From positions 372,001-436,000 of the forward strand of contig NZ_BMGS01000001.1 of assembly GCF_014640315.1 (NCBI RefSeq): a stretch of 64,000 bases of DNA. Direction: 5' to 3'. Origin of the DNA: Hymenobacter glacieicola. Its GTDB lineage: Bacteria; Bacteroidota; Bacteroidia; Cytophagales; Hymenobacteraceae. The notes under the pieces were generated by a model that was not told the origin of the DNA, made no database searches, and was given only the letters and a program-made list of their open reading frames with translations. The translations under genes were made by a program, and so were the position numbers. Each line of letters begins with the position of its first letter. Position 1 is the stretch's first letter. This document shows, piece after piece, positions 44,715 through 52,572 of this stretch.

Positions 44715-46277
44715 TTATTCTTCCCGCAGACTTTCCTTCGTAATAACGTCAACCAGGCCATCTTCGCTGACTACGATGGCCAGGCAGGGGTAGGGGGAGC
44801 TGTCGACGTAGCGGATGGCGGAGTTATAGCGGGCCCCGCGGGTGCTGGTACCGTGGCCGGAGGCCTTGCCGTCCAGAATCACACCGATGGAGTAGCAGTA
44901 GCTGTCCGGGTCGAGCAGCACGGCCCCGTCGATGGCCGTGACCAAGCGCGTGATAAGCGGCGTCAGCGGCACGGGCTCAATGAGGGTACACTGCAGCTTG
45001 AGGCGGTCGGCTTCGGCCAGGGCTTCGGTGGTGATGACCAGCAGGGTGCCGTGCTTCTGGCGGCTGGCTTCCACCACCACGTCCCAGAGCCGCTCGATTT
45101 TAGCTGGGTCAGTGAGTTGAAACGTGTGCTTCAGGTCGCGGCGGAAACGGGCCCGGTGCAGGCGGGTGCGCGGCAGGCTGGGCAGGCCGTAGTGGGCGCG
45201 CATGAGCACCTGCCCCCCGTGCTGAAACTCCCAGGCGTAGTGGTTCACGAAGTTGATAACGAACAGGTCTTCCCGGCTGGCATCGTACTGGCCCACCTGC
45301 CGGCCCAGGGCGTACACGTTCTCGCCGTCGGCCAGCAGGCTTACGTCGGAGGTCGTCATCTCCAGCAGCTTGCGCACGGCCCGGTAGTCGGTGAGCGGGG
45401 TAGGGCAGGTCAGGGCAAATACTTCCGATAGGTTGGGGTGGCCGCGCCGGGCCAGCACCACCTTGCCCACGCCTTCGGCGCCCTCGTAACGCAACGAGGA
45501 AATGGTGTTGCAGGTGGTAAATAGCTTGGCCGCGGCCGGGTTGGTGCCCAGGTCCTGGGCCGGCGTATCCATGAACAGCTTGCCGGCGGAGCGGATAATT
45601 TCGTCGGTGTCGCGGGGGCGCACTAGTAGGCCGGAGCCGGGCTCGGGCTCGGTCAACGATTTCAGGCATTCCTCGTGGAAGCGCAGCACCGCGGCCATCA
45701 ACAGGGAGTGCGAAAGCAGGCGGCCATCGGTGTAGTAGCGGTTTTTCTGGAGGGTGGGGTAGGCCTGCATGGCCTTGCGGTTCAGGCGCAGCACGGGCAC
45801 CACGGAGTGCTGGTTGATGGGCACGGGCGCCCCGGCAAAGTACAGGTGGCGGGAGCCGTTGGCCAGCTCATCCAGCACCTCCTGCACAGCTTGGCGCAGG
45901 CCCAGGGCCGTTTGCTTGCGCTGAATCATTTCCTCGCTCATCAGCTCCCGGTCGGGCGAGTTCCAGGGCTGCAGGTAGCGGTAGTACCGGCCGCGGGCCT
46001 GGGCCTCGGCAAACGCCTCCGTGTCCAAGCCGCAGTCGATGGGCTCCAGACACACCGGTACGGCTTCCACGGCCTCCTCACCCTCGGCCGGCAGGGCCAG
46101 CAGCATGACGTAAGGGGCCAGGTCTTCGTCGAGGGCATCGAATATCCCCTGCGCTATGGTTTGCGCGGCCTGCCGGAAGCGCGTTTGATAGGGCCAGATT
46201 GAAAAGCTGGCAGGTAAGGGTAGCGGCGTGCCAAAGGCAACGGGTGGGGCGGAAAGGAGCGGCAGGGGGGAAAGCAT
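44715..46277 (-). CDS. Sensor domain (DACNV-like) plus diadenylate-cyclase-like protein
   Basis: Predicted nucleotide-signalling protein, 520 aa, no membrane segment. The C-terminal about 130 residues (KHGTLLVITTEALAEADRL ... ITRLVTAIDGAVLLD ... GHGTSTRGARYNSAIRYV ... CLAIVVSEDGLVDVI) match the DAC domain that makes cyclic di-AMP. Asp450-Gly451-Ala452 is the DGA motif and Arg483-Tyr484-Asn485 sits where the RHR motif is expected. The N-terminal part is a large alpha/beta region, consistent with the DACNV-type sensor described by Burroughs, Aravind and colleagues. The RHR change means either altered product or loss of activity. It stands alone, convergent with the TIMP-like gene. Confidence 0.75.
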   Translation of the reverse strand: MLSPLPLLSAPPVAFGTPLPLPASFSIWPYQTRFRQAAQTIAQGIFDALDEDLAPYVMLLALPAEGEEAVEAVPVCLEPIDCGLDTEAFAEAQARGRYYRYLQPWNSPDRELMSEEMIQRKQTALGLRQAVQEVLDELANGSRHLYFAGAPVPINQHSVVPVLRLNRKAMQAYPTLQKNRYYTDGRLLSHSLLMAAVLRFHEECLKSLTEPEPGSGLLVRPRDTDEIIRSAGKLFMDTPAQDLGTNPAAAKLFTTCNTISSLRYEGAEGVGKVVLARRGHPNLSEVFALTCPTPLTDYRAVRKLLEMTTSDVSLLADGENVYALGRQVGQYDASREDLFVINFVNHYAWEFQHGGQVLMRAHYGLPSLPRTRLHRARFRRDLKHTFQLTDPAKIERLWDVVVEASRQKHGTLLVITTEALAEADRLKLQCTLIEPVPLTPLITRLVTAIDGAVLLDPDSYCYSIGVILDGKASGHGTSTRGARYNSAIRYVDSSPYPCLAIVVSEDGLVDVITKESLREE

Positions 46278-46866
46278 AACAAAGGAAGGAAGTCAGTTCT
46301 AAGCCGGAGCCAGAACTCGCCGGCCTAGGTACTGTAGGCTGACGCACACGAAGACAAACTACTTTAAAGAGACCAAAAACAGCCCCAACGTTGCCCGCCA
46401 ACGAGCCGCGGGCGGGATATATTCTGCCAAAGGATTGGAAATAGAGTTCCCACAGCCCGTTAGAGGGGTAGGCTCAGGAAGCCCCAAGCACTCCAAGGGC
46501 AGTAACCCGCAGGAGTTTTGCGGAAAAGCTAGCTTCATCCAGTCGGTATAACCACCGTAGGCCCGAAATGCTTTCCTTTCTGGTCAGGGCCACCTGCACC
46601 ACGCTGTTTGGGTAATACCGACAACAAGCGCGGTGAATGGTAAGCGCATAAGGCAGCATTCAACACAAATCGCCCGTATTATGCTGCGCTTGTCGAAGCA
46701 TGACACGGGCGTGTTGGCTGTTGTTTTATGTTCCGGGCTGCGTTGGTAATACTCTTTTCAGGCCAACAAAGGGCGCTATGCAAAGTCAGATTTACTACCC
46801 ATTGGCTAGGGGGTAAATGTTTTTCGGACCCCTGCTCAGTACGTTTCTCAGCTGCTACCCCAACGC
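46278..46866. other. Intergenic region, no gene or element recognised
   Basis: About 590 bases between two minus-strand genes. Minus-strand frames of 60-85 codons here have no recognisable features. It should contain the promoter for the DAC-like gene on the minus strand at its left end. No strong hairpin was found. Confidence 0.4.
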
Positions 46867-47655
46867 TTAAAGCGTGAATACTACCGGAAGCACCATTTTC
46901 TGTTTCAGAGGCTGACCTTTGTAGGAAGCGGGCTGCCATTTGGGGGCGGCTTTAAGCAGCCGGATGGCTTCTTCATCGAGGCCCGAGCCCAGGCGCTTGA
47001 CGGGTTTGATGTCCGTTAGGGAGCCGTCTTTTTCCACGATGAACTCCATCATTACGCGCCCTTGTACTTTGCGCTGGCGGGCCAGGGCCGGGTACTTCTG
47101 GTTTTGCTGAATCCACTCAAAAAAGGCGTCGGTGCCTCCCACGGGCCGGGCCGGCGAATCGGGGGATACGACGGTGGTAGCGCCAGCCGGGGCGGGCGCG
47201 CCCCCCGCCGCAGTAGCCGCTCCGGCACCAGCATCACCGGGAATCTGGAAGCTGATGGGCACCGAAACCCGCTGGCGCACCACGCCCCCGCGGTGCTGGG
47301 CCGGCGTCCAGCGCGGACCGCCCTTAATCAGCCGGATAGCCTCGGCATCCAGGGCCGGGTTAACGGGTTGGGCAACGACAACGTTGGAAATCGAGCCGGT
47401 TTTTTCCACTACGAACGTTACCGTAACCGTGCCCTGCACGCCGGCCTGCAGGGCCGCCGTGGGGTACTGCTGCTTGTCGGCCAAGTACTGCGCGTAGGCT
47501 TCCAGCCCGCCCAGGGGCACGGCCGGCTGCGCTACGGCATCATAGATTTCGTTGGCGGCGGGCTGCTTCGGGTATTTTAATTTCTGCTGAGCAACAGCTG
47601 GGGCAGTAACAGCCAACAAACCAGCTAGCAGGAAGGGACGAAAAGCGTGTCTCAT
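46867..47655 (-). CDS. Exported protein with two TonB C-terminal domains
   Basis: A 262-aa protein. The N-terminus MRHAFRPFLLAGLLAVTAPAVAQQ is a cleavable signal peptide, not the uncleaved anchor of true TonB, and there is no proline-rich spacer. Two tandem TonB C-terminal domains follow: LEAYAQYLADKQQYPTAAL...EAIRLIKGGPRWTPAQHRG, and AFFEWIQQNQKYPALARQRKVQGRVMMEFIVEKDG...EEAIRLLKAAPKWQPASYKG. Such exported TonB-CTD proteins are frequent in Bacteroidota and may act in periplasmic energy transfer, competition for receptors, or as sensors. ATG 47655 begins the signal peptide. Divergent from ridA. Confidence 0.85.
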   Translation of the reverse strand: MRHAFRPFLLAGLLAVTAPAVAQQKLKYPKQPAANEIYDAVAQPAVPLGGLEAYAQYLADKQQYPTAALQAGVQGTVTVTFVVEKTGSISNVVVAQPVNPALDAEAIRLIKGGPRWTPAQHRGGVVRQRVSVPISFQIPGDAGAGAATAAGGAPAPAGATTVVSPDSPARPVGGTDAFFEWIQQNQKYPALARQRKVQGRVMMEFIVEKDGSLTDIKPVKRLGSGLDEEAIRLLKAAPKWQPASYKGQPLKQKMVLPVVFTL

Positions 47656-47749
47656 AGAGGGAAACAAAGGAACAGAAGCCAAGCTGACACAACAACCGCA
47701 CCAGCCTAAGGCGGAGTTTCCGCTATCTACGAGAAGCGCCGCTTTTCGG

Positions 47750-47757
47750 TAGCTTTG
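47750..47757 (+). promoter_or_regulatory. Putative -7 element of ridA (TAGCTTTG)
   Basis: Exact TAnnTTTG match ending 5 nt before ATG 47763. A transcript starting at the usual distance would begin at or within a few bases of the start codon. Confidence 0.55.
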
Positions 47758-47762
47758 GCCCG

Positions 47763-48197
47763 ATGGCCTCTGACCCAACTTCCGCCCCGCACAACTCCCG
47801 GCGCGCCCCCGAGCCGGTGGGCCTTTACCCGCACGCCCGCCGCGCCGGCAACCTGCTGTTCTTGTCGGGGGTAGGCCCGCGCCAGCGCGGCCAGGCGCAG
47901 GTGCCCGGCGTGGAGCTAAACCCGGACGGCACCATCCGGCGCTACGACTTCGAGCGCCAGTGCCACGCCGTGTTCCAGAACGTGCGCTACATCCTGGAAG
48001 AAGCCGGTGCCCGCTGGGAAGACCTGGTGGACGTCACCGTGTTCCTGACCAACATGCCGGCCGATTTCGCTACCTACAACCGCCTCTACGCCGAGTATTT
48101 CCAGACCAACCAGCCCTGCCGCACTACCGTGGAGGTCAACCGCCTGCCCACGCCCATTGCCATTGAGCTGAAGTGCATTGCCGTGGTGGCGGGGTAG
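47763..48197 (+). CDS. ridA: RidA family reactive imine/enamine deaminase
   Basis: Small trimeric protein (144 aa) of the Rid family, which hydrolyses enamines and imines released by PLP enzymes. Conserved blocks are VGLYPHARRAGNLLFLSGVGPR, QCHAVFQNVRYILEEAGARWEDLVDVTVFLTNM, YNRLYAEYF and CRTTVEVNRLPTPIAIELKCIAVV, including the Arg in CRTTVEV that binds substrate carboxylate. The start is ATG 47763, just after a -7-like element. The upstream neighbour is divergent. The substrate in this organism is unknown. The symbol is given for the family, not for proven orthology. Confidence 0.9.
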   Translation: MASDPTSAPHNSRRAPEPVGLYPHARRAGNLLFLSGVGPRQRGQAQVPGVELNPDGTIRRYDFERQCHAVFQNVRYILEEAGARWEDLVDVTVFLTNMPADFATYNRLYAEYFQTNQPCRTTVEVNRLPTPIAIELKCIAVVAG

Positions 48198-48232
48198 GGC
48201 TCTGAGGAGCTTCACTACAGTATCTGATTGAC

Positions 48233-49369
48233 GTGAATAACTACTGCAACATGGCCTTTCTAGCGCTGATGCTAGTGGCCAAAACAGCCGTTACGCAGCC
48301 AAGCTCCGGGGCGGAGTTGGTGGCAAAACCGCCGGTTCGGGCGGCCGCAACATTAGTGGCGGGCGACTACGAAGGCTCCATCGGGGGCAAGTATCTGTTC
48401 CGGCTAACCATCCACGAGCAGGCAGCTAATGCGCAGGTAACGGGCTGTTACTACTACCTCAGCCAACAAAAGCCCATTTGGCTGAAAGGGTACGTGACGC
48501 CCACCGGCGACCTGTGGCTGGGTGAGGTACACCCGGAGCGGCCCGCGCTAACGAAGCATTGGGACGGCAGCCGCCAGCCTCGGCAGCCGTTTGCGTATTT
48601 CCGTTTGCGTCGGACGGCTGCGGGTACGTTGGCGGGAACTTGGCGGGCGGCCAAATCAGAGCGGCAGTTGCCCGCCCAACTGACCAGCTACCGCAGCACT
48701 GGTTTCGCCGATAAAGCGCACGTAGCAGAGCAAACCTATTTCGGGGAGTACACCAAACCGGTGTTTACCGTACCCGATTTTCGCGTGTCCGAGAAGTTGT
48801 GGGCTGCGTTTGACGTGGCCGAAATAGCCGGCATGACCTGGGCGGAGCTGCAGGAAGAGGCAAAAGCGCGCAGGGAAGGGGAAACGCGCGGCTACCAAGG
48901 CACCGAGGCACAAGTAACTTACAACGACCGGGGCCTGCTGAGCGTGTGGCTTCGAAGTGAGCGAATAACGGGCGGCGGACAGCTGTTTGCCCAGATGTGG
49001 TCGGTGGTGCTGGACCTGCGAACGGGCGAGCAGCTAACCGATGAAATTGACCCTACCAAACAGGCGGCTTTCCTGGCCATCTGTGAGCGGAAGCTGCAAC
49101 GAGCAATCAGCCGCTACCTGCACGAAAACCCCCAAGACTCAACCGATGTAGCCGGGCTGCGCAGCCAGCACGTTGATGCGCAGCACCCGCCAACCGACCT
49201 GCACGTAACCCCGGACAGCGTGACCTTTCATCACGTGGTGGATTACGAAGGTATGACCCATTTCGTGCGTAGAGACATGGAATACGAGTTTCGGTTGGCT
49301 TTCAGCTTTGCCGAGCTGGCGCCCTTTCTGAAGCCCGAGAGCCCCTTGCGGCGCCTGCTGAAACGGTAG
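48233..49369 (+). CDS. Hypothetical exported protein with DUF3298-like C-terminus
   Basis: A 378-aa protein not named here. A signal peptide is visible after the start (AFLALMLVAKTAVTQ). An N-terminal half with beta strands (GDYEGSIGGKYLFRLTIHEQ, GCYYYLSQQKPIWLKGYV) suggests an independent domain. The C-terminal third (VTPDSVTFHHVVDYEGMTHFVRRDMEYEFRLAFSFAELAPFLKPESPLRRLL) resembles the DUF3298/RsiV-type region in secreted enzymes, where a final FSFxELxPFLxxxSPL block is typical. The start is GTG 48233; ATG 48251 is an alternative. It lies 35 nt after ridA on the same strand. Function unknown. Confidence 0.7.
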   Translation: MNNYCNMAFLALMLVAKTAVTQPSSGAELVAKPPVRAAATLVAGDYEGSIGGKYLFRLTIHEQAANAQVTGCYYYLSQQKPIWLKGYVTPTGDLWLGEVHPERPALTKHWDGSRQPRQPFAYFRLRRTAAGTLAGTWRAAKSERQLPAQLTSYRSTGFADKAHVAEQTYFGEYTKPVFTVPDFRVSEKLWAAFDVAEIAGMTWAELQEEAKARREGETRGYQGTEAQVTYNDRGLLSVWLRSERITGGGQLFAQMWSVVLDLRTGEQLTDEIDPTKQAAFLAICERKLQRAISRYLHENPQDSTDVAGLRSQHVDAQHPPTDLHVTPDSVTFHHVVDYEGMTHFVRRDMEYEFRLAFSFAELAPFLKPESPLRRLLKR

Positions 49370-49390
49370 TTCTACCTCCCCGGGCCTGCG

Positions 49391-49398
49391 TACCTTCG
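49391..49398 (+). promoter_or_regulatory. Putative -7 element (TACCTTCG)
   Basis: Seven of eight match to TAnnTTTG. It overlaps a GTG at 49398, which would make that GTG untranscribed, so GTG 49422 becomes the more likely start of the MutS-like gene. Confidence 0.4.
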
Positions 49399-49421
49399 TG
49401 GCCTCACCCGTTTCTGCTGCC

Positions 49422-51281
49422 GTGCCTGCTTCTACTGCCTTCCGTCCGCTTTCCATCGCGCCCGCCGAGCTATTTCAGGAAAACCTGACCCATTACACCG
49501 AGCGAGAAACCTACTTTGCCGGCCGGCACCGGCTAGTAGCCTTGGTGCGGCTGCTGGTGTTTGGCGGGGCCGCTGCGGGCGTGTGGCGGTTGTTTAGTCA
49601 GGGCGAGGTAGCCGCTGGCTTTGTGGTCATTCTAGTGGCCTATCTGGTGTTTTTGGGGCTGGTGCGCTGGCACAACACCGTGGGCTACCAGCGGGAGCAC
49701 CAGCGCCTGCTGGCCCAGCTCAACCGCGACGAGCTGGCGCGGCTGGCAGGCCAGCTTTCCGGCTTCGACCCCGGCCTGCGCTACCTTGATGCCCAGCACG
49801 CCTACGCCGCCGACCTGGACGTGTTCGGGGCGCACTCCCTGTTTCAGCTCCTGAACCGCAGCACCTCCCGCCTGGGGCAGGACTGGCTGGCCGGCTGGCT
49901 GCTGGCCCCTAGCCCGGTGGCGGCGCTGAGGGAGCGGCAGCAGGCCACGGCCGAGCTGGCGCCTGATGTAGCCTGGCAGCAGGAGTGGCAGGCCCGCGCC
50001 CGGCATTACCCCCGTCAGGAGTCGGACCCGCGACAGTTTGCGGCTTGGCTGCGGGAGCCGGATTTCTTCGCGGACAAAAGCTGGCTGCTGCCTTTGTTGG
50101 TGCTGCTACCAGTTGCCGCCGTAGCCGCTCTTGTGGCCGCCCTCAATGGCTTTGGCACCTGGCCGCTAGTGATTTTACTGCTGACTAGCGCCCTGAACGC
50201 ACGTTTCAGCGGCGTGAGGGCCGAGTACTACCAGCACGTAACCACCATGCGCGACGCCCTGCGCGCGGCCCACGACCAACTGTCTCTGTTTGAGGCCGGG
50301 CAGTGGCAAAGCCCGGCCCTGCGCCGCTTGCACCGCACTTTGCACAATACGGGTGGGGTAGCGGCGGCCCGGCTGCTGGAGCGGCTGTCGGGGGTGGCGG
50401 GCTGGTTTTCAGCCCGGCAGAATCCGGCGGTGGCGGGCCTGCTGAACACGGTGCTGCTCTGGGATTTGTGGGGCATGTGGCAGCTGGAGCGCTGGAAGCG
50501 GCAGCTGCAGCACGGCTTGGAGCCCTTGCTGGAAGCCGCTGCCGAGCTGGATGCCCTCGTGAGCCTGGCCGCTTTCCGGGCCGCTAACCCTACTTTTGCC
50601 CAGCCCGAGGTAACAGCCGCGCCCCTGACGGTAGTTGCCGAAGCCATGGGGCACCCGCTGCTGCTGGCCGAAACCGGGGTGCGCAATGATTTTCAGACGG
50701 AAGGCGCGGGCCAGACGGTAGTCGTGACGGGCTCCAACATGGCGGGCAAGAGTACATTTTTGCGCACGGTGGGCCTGAACCTGGTGCTGGCCCAGGCCGG
50801 GGCCGTGGTGCCCGCGGCGGCTTTTACCTGCGGACCCGCCCAAGTGTACACCGCCATGCGCACCAACGACAACCTGGCGGAAAGCACCTCCTCGTTCTAC
50901 GCCGAGCTCAAGCGCCTGCGTCTGCTGCTGGACCTGACTACCCCCGCCGCCCAGGCCCAGGCATCGGAGGCGGGCGGACTGCCGGTTTTCTACCTCCTGG
51001 ATGAGATTCTGAAGGGTACCAACTCCGAGGACCGCCACCGTGGGGCCCGCGCCCTGGTGCACCAACTGCAGCAGCGCGCCGCCAGTGGTCTTATCAGCAC
51101 CCACGACCTGGAGCTAGCGGCCCTGGAAGAGGAGCTGCCGGCCCACGTGCGCAACGTGAGCTTCAACAGCTTCCTGAACCCCGACGGCACCCTATATTTC
51201 GACTACCGCCTTACGCCCGGCGTGTGCCGCTCCTTTAATGCCAGTCAGCTGATGCGCCTGATGGGCATCGTGCTGGACTAG
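49422..51281 (+). CDS. Membrane-anchored MutS-like ATPase
   Basis: Large protein (about 619 aa) related to the core and ATPase domains of MutS mismatch-repair proteins, but with at least two groups of hydrophobic segments (about residues 35-85 and 210-255: VALVRLLVFGGAAAGVW and LLPLLVLLPVAAVAALVAAL) that mark it as an integral membrane protein. Walker A is VVVTGSNMAGKSTFLRTVG (Lys443); VFYLLDEILKGTNSEDR is Walker B; STHDLELAALE is the H-loop. The mismatch-recognition N-domain is missing. Such proteins are usually annotated as mismatch repair, but the membrane location argues against a standard role. The start at GTG 49398 is less favoured because it overlaps a promoter-like element. Confidence 0.85.
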   Translation: MPASTAFRPLSIAPAELFQENLTHYTERETYFAGRHRLVALVRLLVFGGAAAGVWRLFSQGEVAAGFVVILVAYLVFLGLVRWHNTVGYQREHQRLLAQLNRDELARLAGQLSGFDPGLRYLDAQHAYAADLDVFGAHSLFQLLNRSTSRLGQDWLAGWLLAPSPVAALRERQQATAELAPDVAWQQEWQARARHYPRQESDPRQFAAWLREPDFFADKSWLLPLLVLLPVAAVAALVAALNGFGTWPLVILLLTSALNARFSGVRAEYYQHVTTMRDALRAAHDQLSLFEAGQWQSPALRRLHRTLHNTGGVAAARLLERLSGVAGWFSARQNPAVAGLLNTVLLWDLWGMWQLERWKRQLQHGLEPLLEAAAELDALVSLAAFRAANPTFAQPEVTAAPLTVVAEAMGHPLLLAETGVRNDFQTEGAGQTVVVTGSNMAGKSTFLRTVGLNLVLAQAGAVVPAAAFTCGPAQVYTAMRTNDNLAESTSSFYAELKRLRLLLDLTTPAAQAQASEAGGLPVFYLLDEILKGTNSEDRHRGARALVHQLQQRAASGLISTHDLELAALEEELPAHVRNVSFNSFLNPDGTLYFDYRLTPGVCRSFNASQLMRLMGIVLD

Positions 51282-51380
51282 CTAGGGGCAAATAGTCGAG
51301 TTGCAGTTAGCTGTTAGGCCGCATGAATTCGTAGAAGGGACCAAGGCTGCGGGTTTAATATCAGTTTAATACTGCGCGTC

Positions 51381-51388
51381 TACCTTCG
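51381..51388 (+). promoter_or_regulatory. Putative -7 element of bestrophin gene (TACCTTCG)
   Basis: Seven of eight match to TAnnTTTG, 34 nt upstream of GTG 51423. Confidence 0.4.
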
Positions 51389-51422
51389 TTTTCATTTGCG
51401 TTAGCATCCTAATTTCTTCTGC

Positions 51423-52391
51423 GTGTACATTCGCGAAAACCTCCGCTGGCATATTATCTGGAAGCTTGGCTGGAAGCCGGTCACGGTTTTTACCGTGTAC
51501 AGCCTGTTGGTCTGCGTCATTTACGGGCCCTTGGGGTTTCACTCCGTAGCCATTCCGTGGCAGCCCGTAGCTACCCTCGGTACGGCCGTAGCCTTTTACA
51601 TCGGCTTTAAAAACAATGGCTCCTACGACCGTTTCTGGGAGGGGCGCCAGCTCTGGGGCGGCATCGTGAACAGCAGCCGCACCGCGGCCGTCCAGATTCT
51701 GGAGTTCATTACCTCCGTGGTAGATGCGCCCGGCTCGAGCATGCCCCCCGCCTCGGCCGAGGAGCTGACCAGTCGCCACCGCCGCATGGTGTACCGCCAG
51801 ATTGCCTGGTGCAACGCCCTGCGCATTCATCTGCGCCGCCAGCCCGAGCAGTGGGACACCGGAGTAGCTCCGTTTCTGGAAGAACAGGAGTCGGAATACC
51901 TGCGCGCTACGGCCAATCCGCCCGCCCAAATTGTGCGCCAGCAGGCCGCTGAGCTGCGGCGCCTGCGCGAGGATCGGGGCCTGCTCAACGACTTCCAGCA
52001 TGTGACCATGATGAACACGCTGGAAACCCTCTACAACCTGCAAGGCGGCTGCGAACGAATCAAGAATACGCCGTTTCCGCGCCAATACGCCTATTTTAGT
52101 ATGGTGTTCGTGTACCTGTTCACGGCCCTGATGCCGCTGGGCCTGGTCATGGAATTCGCCAAGCTCGGCCCCGACCATATCTGGCTGACGGTACCCTTCT
52201 CGGTGCTGGTGTCCTGGGTATTCGCTACCATCGAAACGGTGGGCCACAACAGCGAAAACCCCTTCGAAAACAACATGAACGACGTGCCGATGACGGCCAT
52301 CTGCCGCTCCATCGAAATTGATTTGCGCCAGATGCTCGGCGAAACCGAAGTGCCCGCCAAGCTGGAGCCAGTAGAGGATATTCTGTACTAA
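51423..52391 (+). CDS. Bestrophin family ion channel
   Basis: Integral membrane protein (322 aa) of the bestrophin/UPF0187 family, pentameric anion or cation channels. The N-terminus MYIRENLRWHIIWKLGWKPVTVFTVYSLLVCVIYG is diagnostic, and NNGSYDRFWEGRQLWGGIVNSSR is the conserved region next to the pore. Further hydrophobic segments at about 220-280 (YFSMVFVYLFTALMPLGLVME, IWLTVPFSVLVSWVFATIE) and the NPFENNMNDVPMTAICRSIEIDLRQML tail complete the pattern. The start is GTG. It is followed at once by a palindromic repeat. Ion selectivity is not readable. Confidence 0.93.
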   Translation: MYIRENLRWHIIWKLGWKPVTVFTVYSLLVCVIYGPLGFHSVAIPWQPVATLGTAVAFYIGFKNNGSYDRFWEGRQLWGGIVNSSRTAAVQILEFITSVVDAPGSSMPPASAEELTSRHRRMVYRQIAWCNALRIHLRRQPEQWDTGVAPFLEEQESEYLRATANPPAQIVRQQAAELRRLREDRGLLNDFQHVTMMNTLETLYNLQGGCERIKNTPFPRQYAYFSMVFVYLFTALMPLGLVMEFAKLGPDHIWLTVPFSVLVSWVFATIETVGHNSENPFENNMNDVPMTAICRSIEIDLRQMLGETEVPAKLEPVEDILY

Positions 52392-52404
52392 GAGTATCGT
52401 GCCC

Positions 52405-52486
52405 GTGTCATTCCGAGTGGCGCGAGGAGTCTGAGTTAAGCCGTTGCACGGTAGCTCTAGATTCCTTGTCCCGCTCGGAATGACAC
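52405..52486. repeat. Dispersed palindromic repeat (GTCATTCCGAG type)
   Basis: GTGTCATTCCGAG at the left end pairs with CTCGGAATGACAC at the right end; inner arms (GGAGTCT / AGATTCC-like) are decayed. Same outer unit as the 56.4 and 56.6 kb copies. It starts 13 nt after the bestrophin stop and may serve as its 3' hairpin. Confidence 0.75.
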
Positions 52487-52572
52487 GTTTTTATTTCCCC
52501 TGACCTTAACCCCAGCCCAAGCCCCGGCGTACCTGTTGAAGACTTCCATCCTGAACCAGCCCCCACGCCGCT

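Noticed and set aside
46474..46659. Minus-strand 61-codon frame that might be a transposase remnant
   Set aside because: No transposase motif recognised; left as unannotated intergenic DNA.
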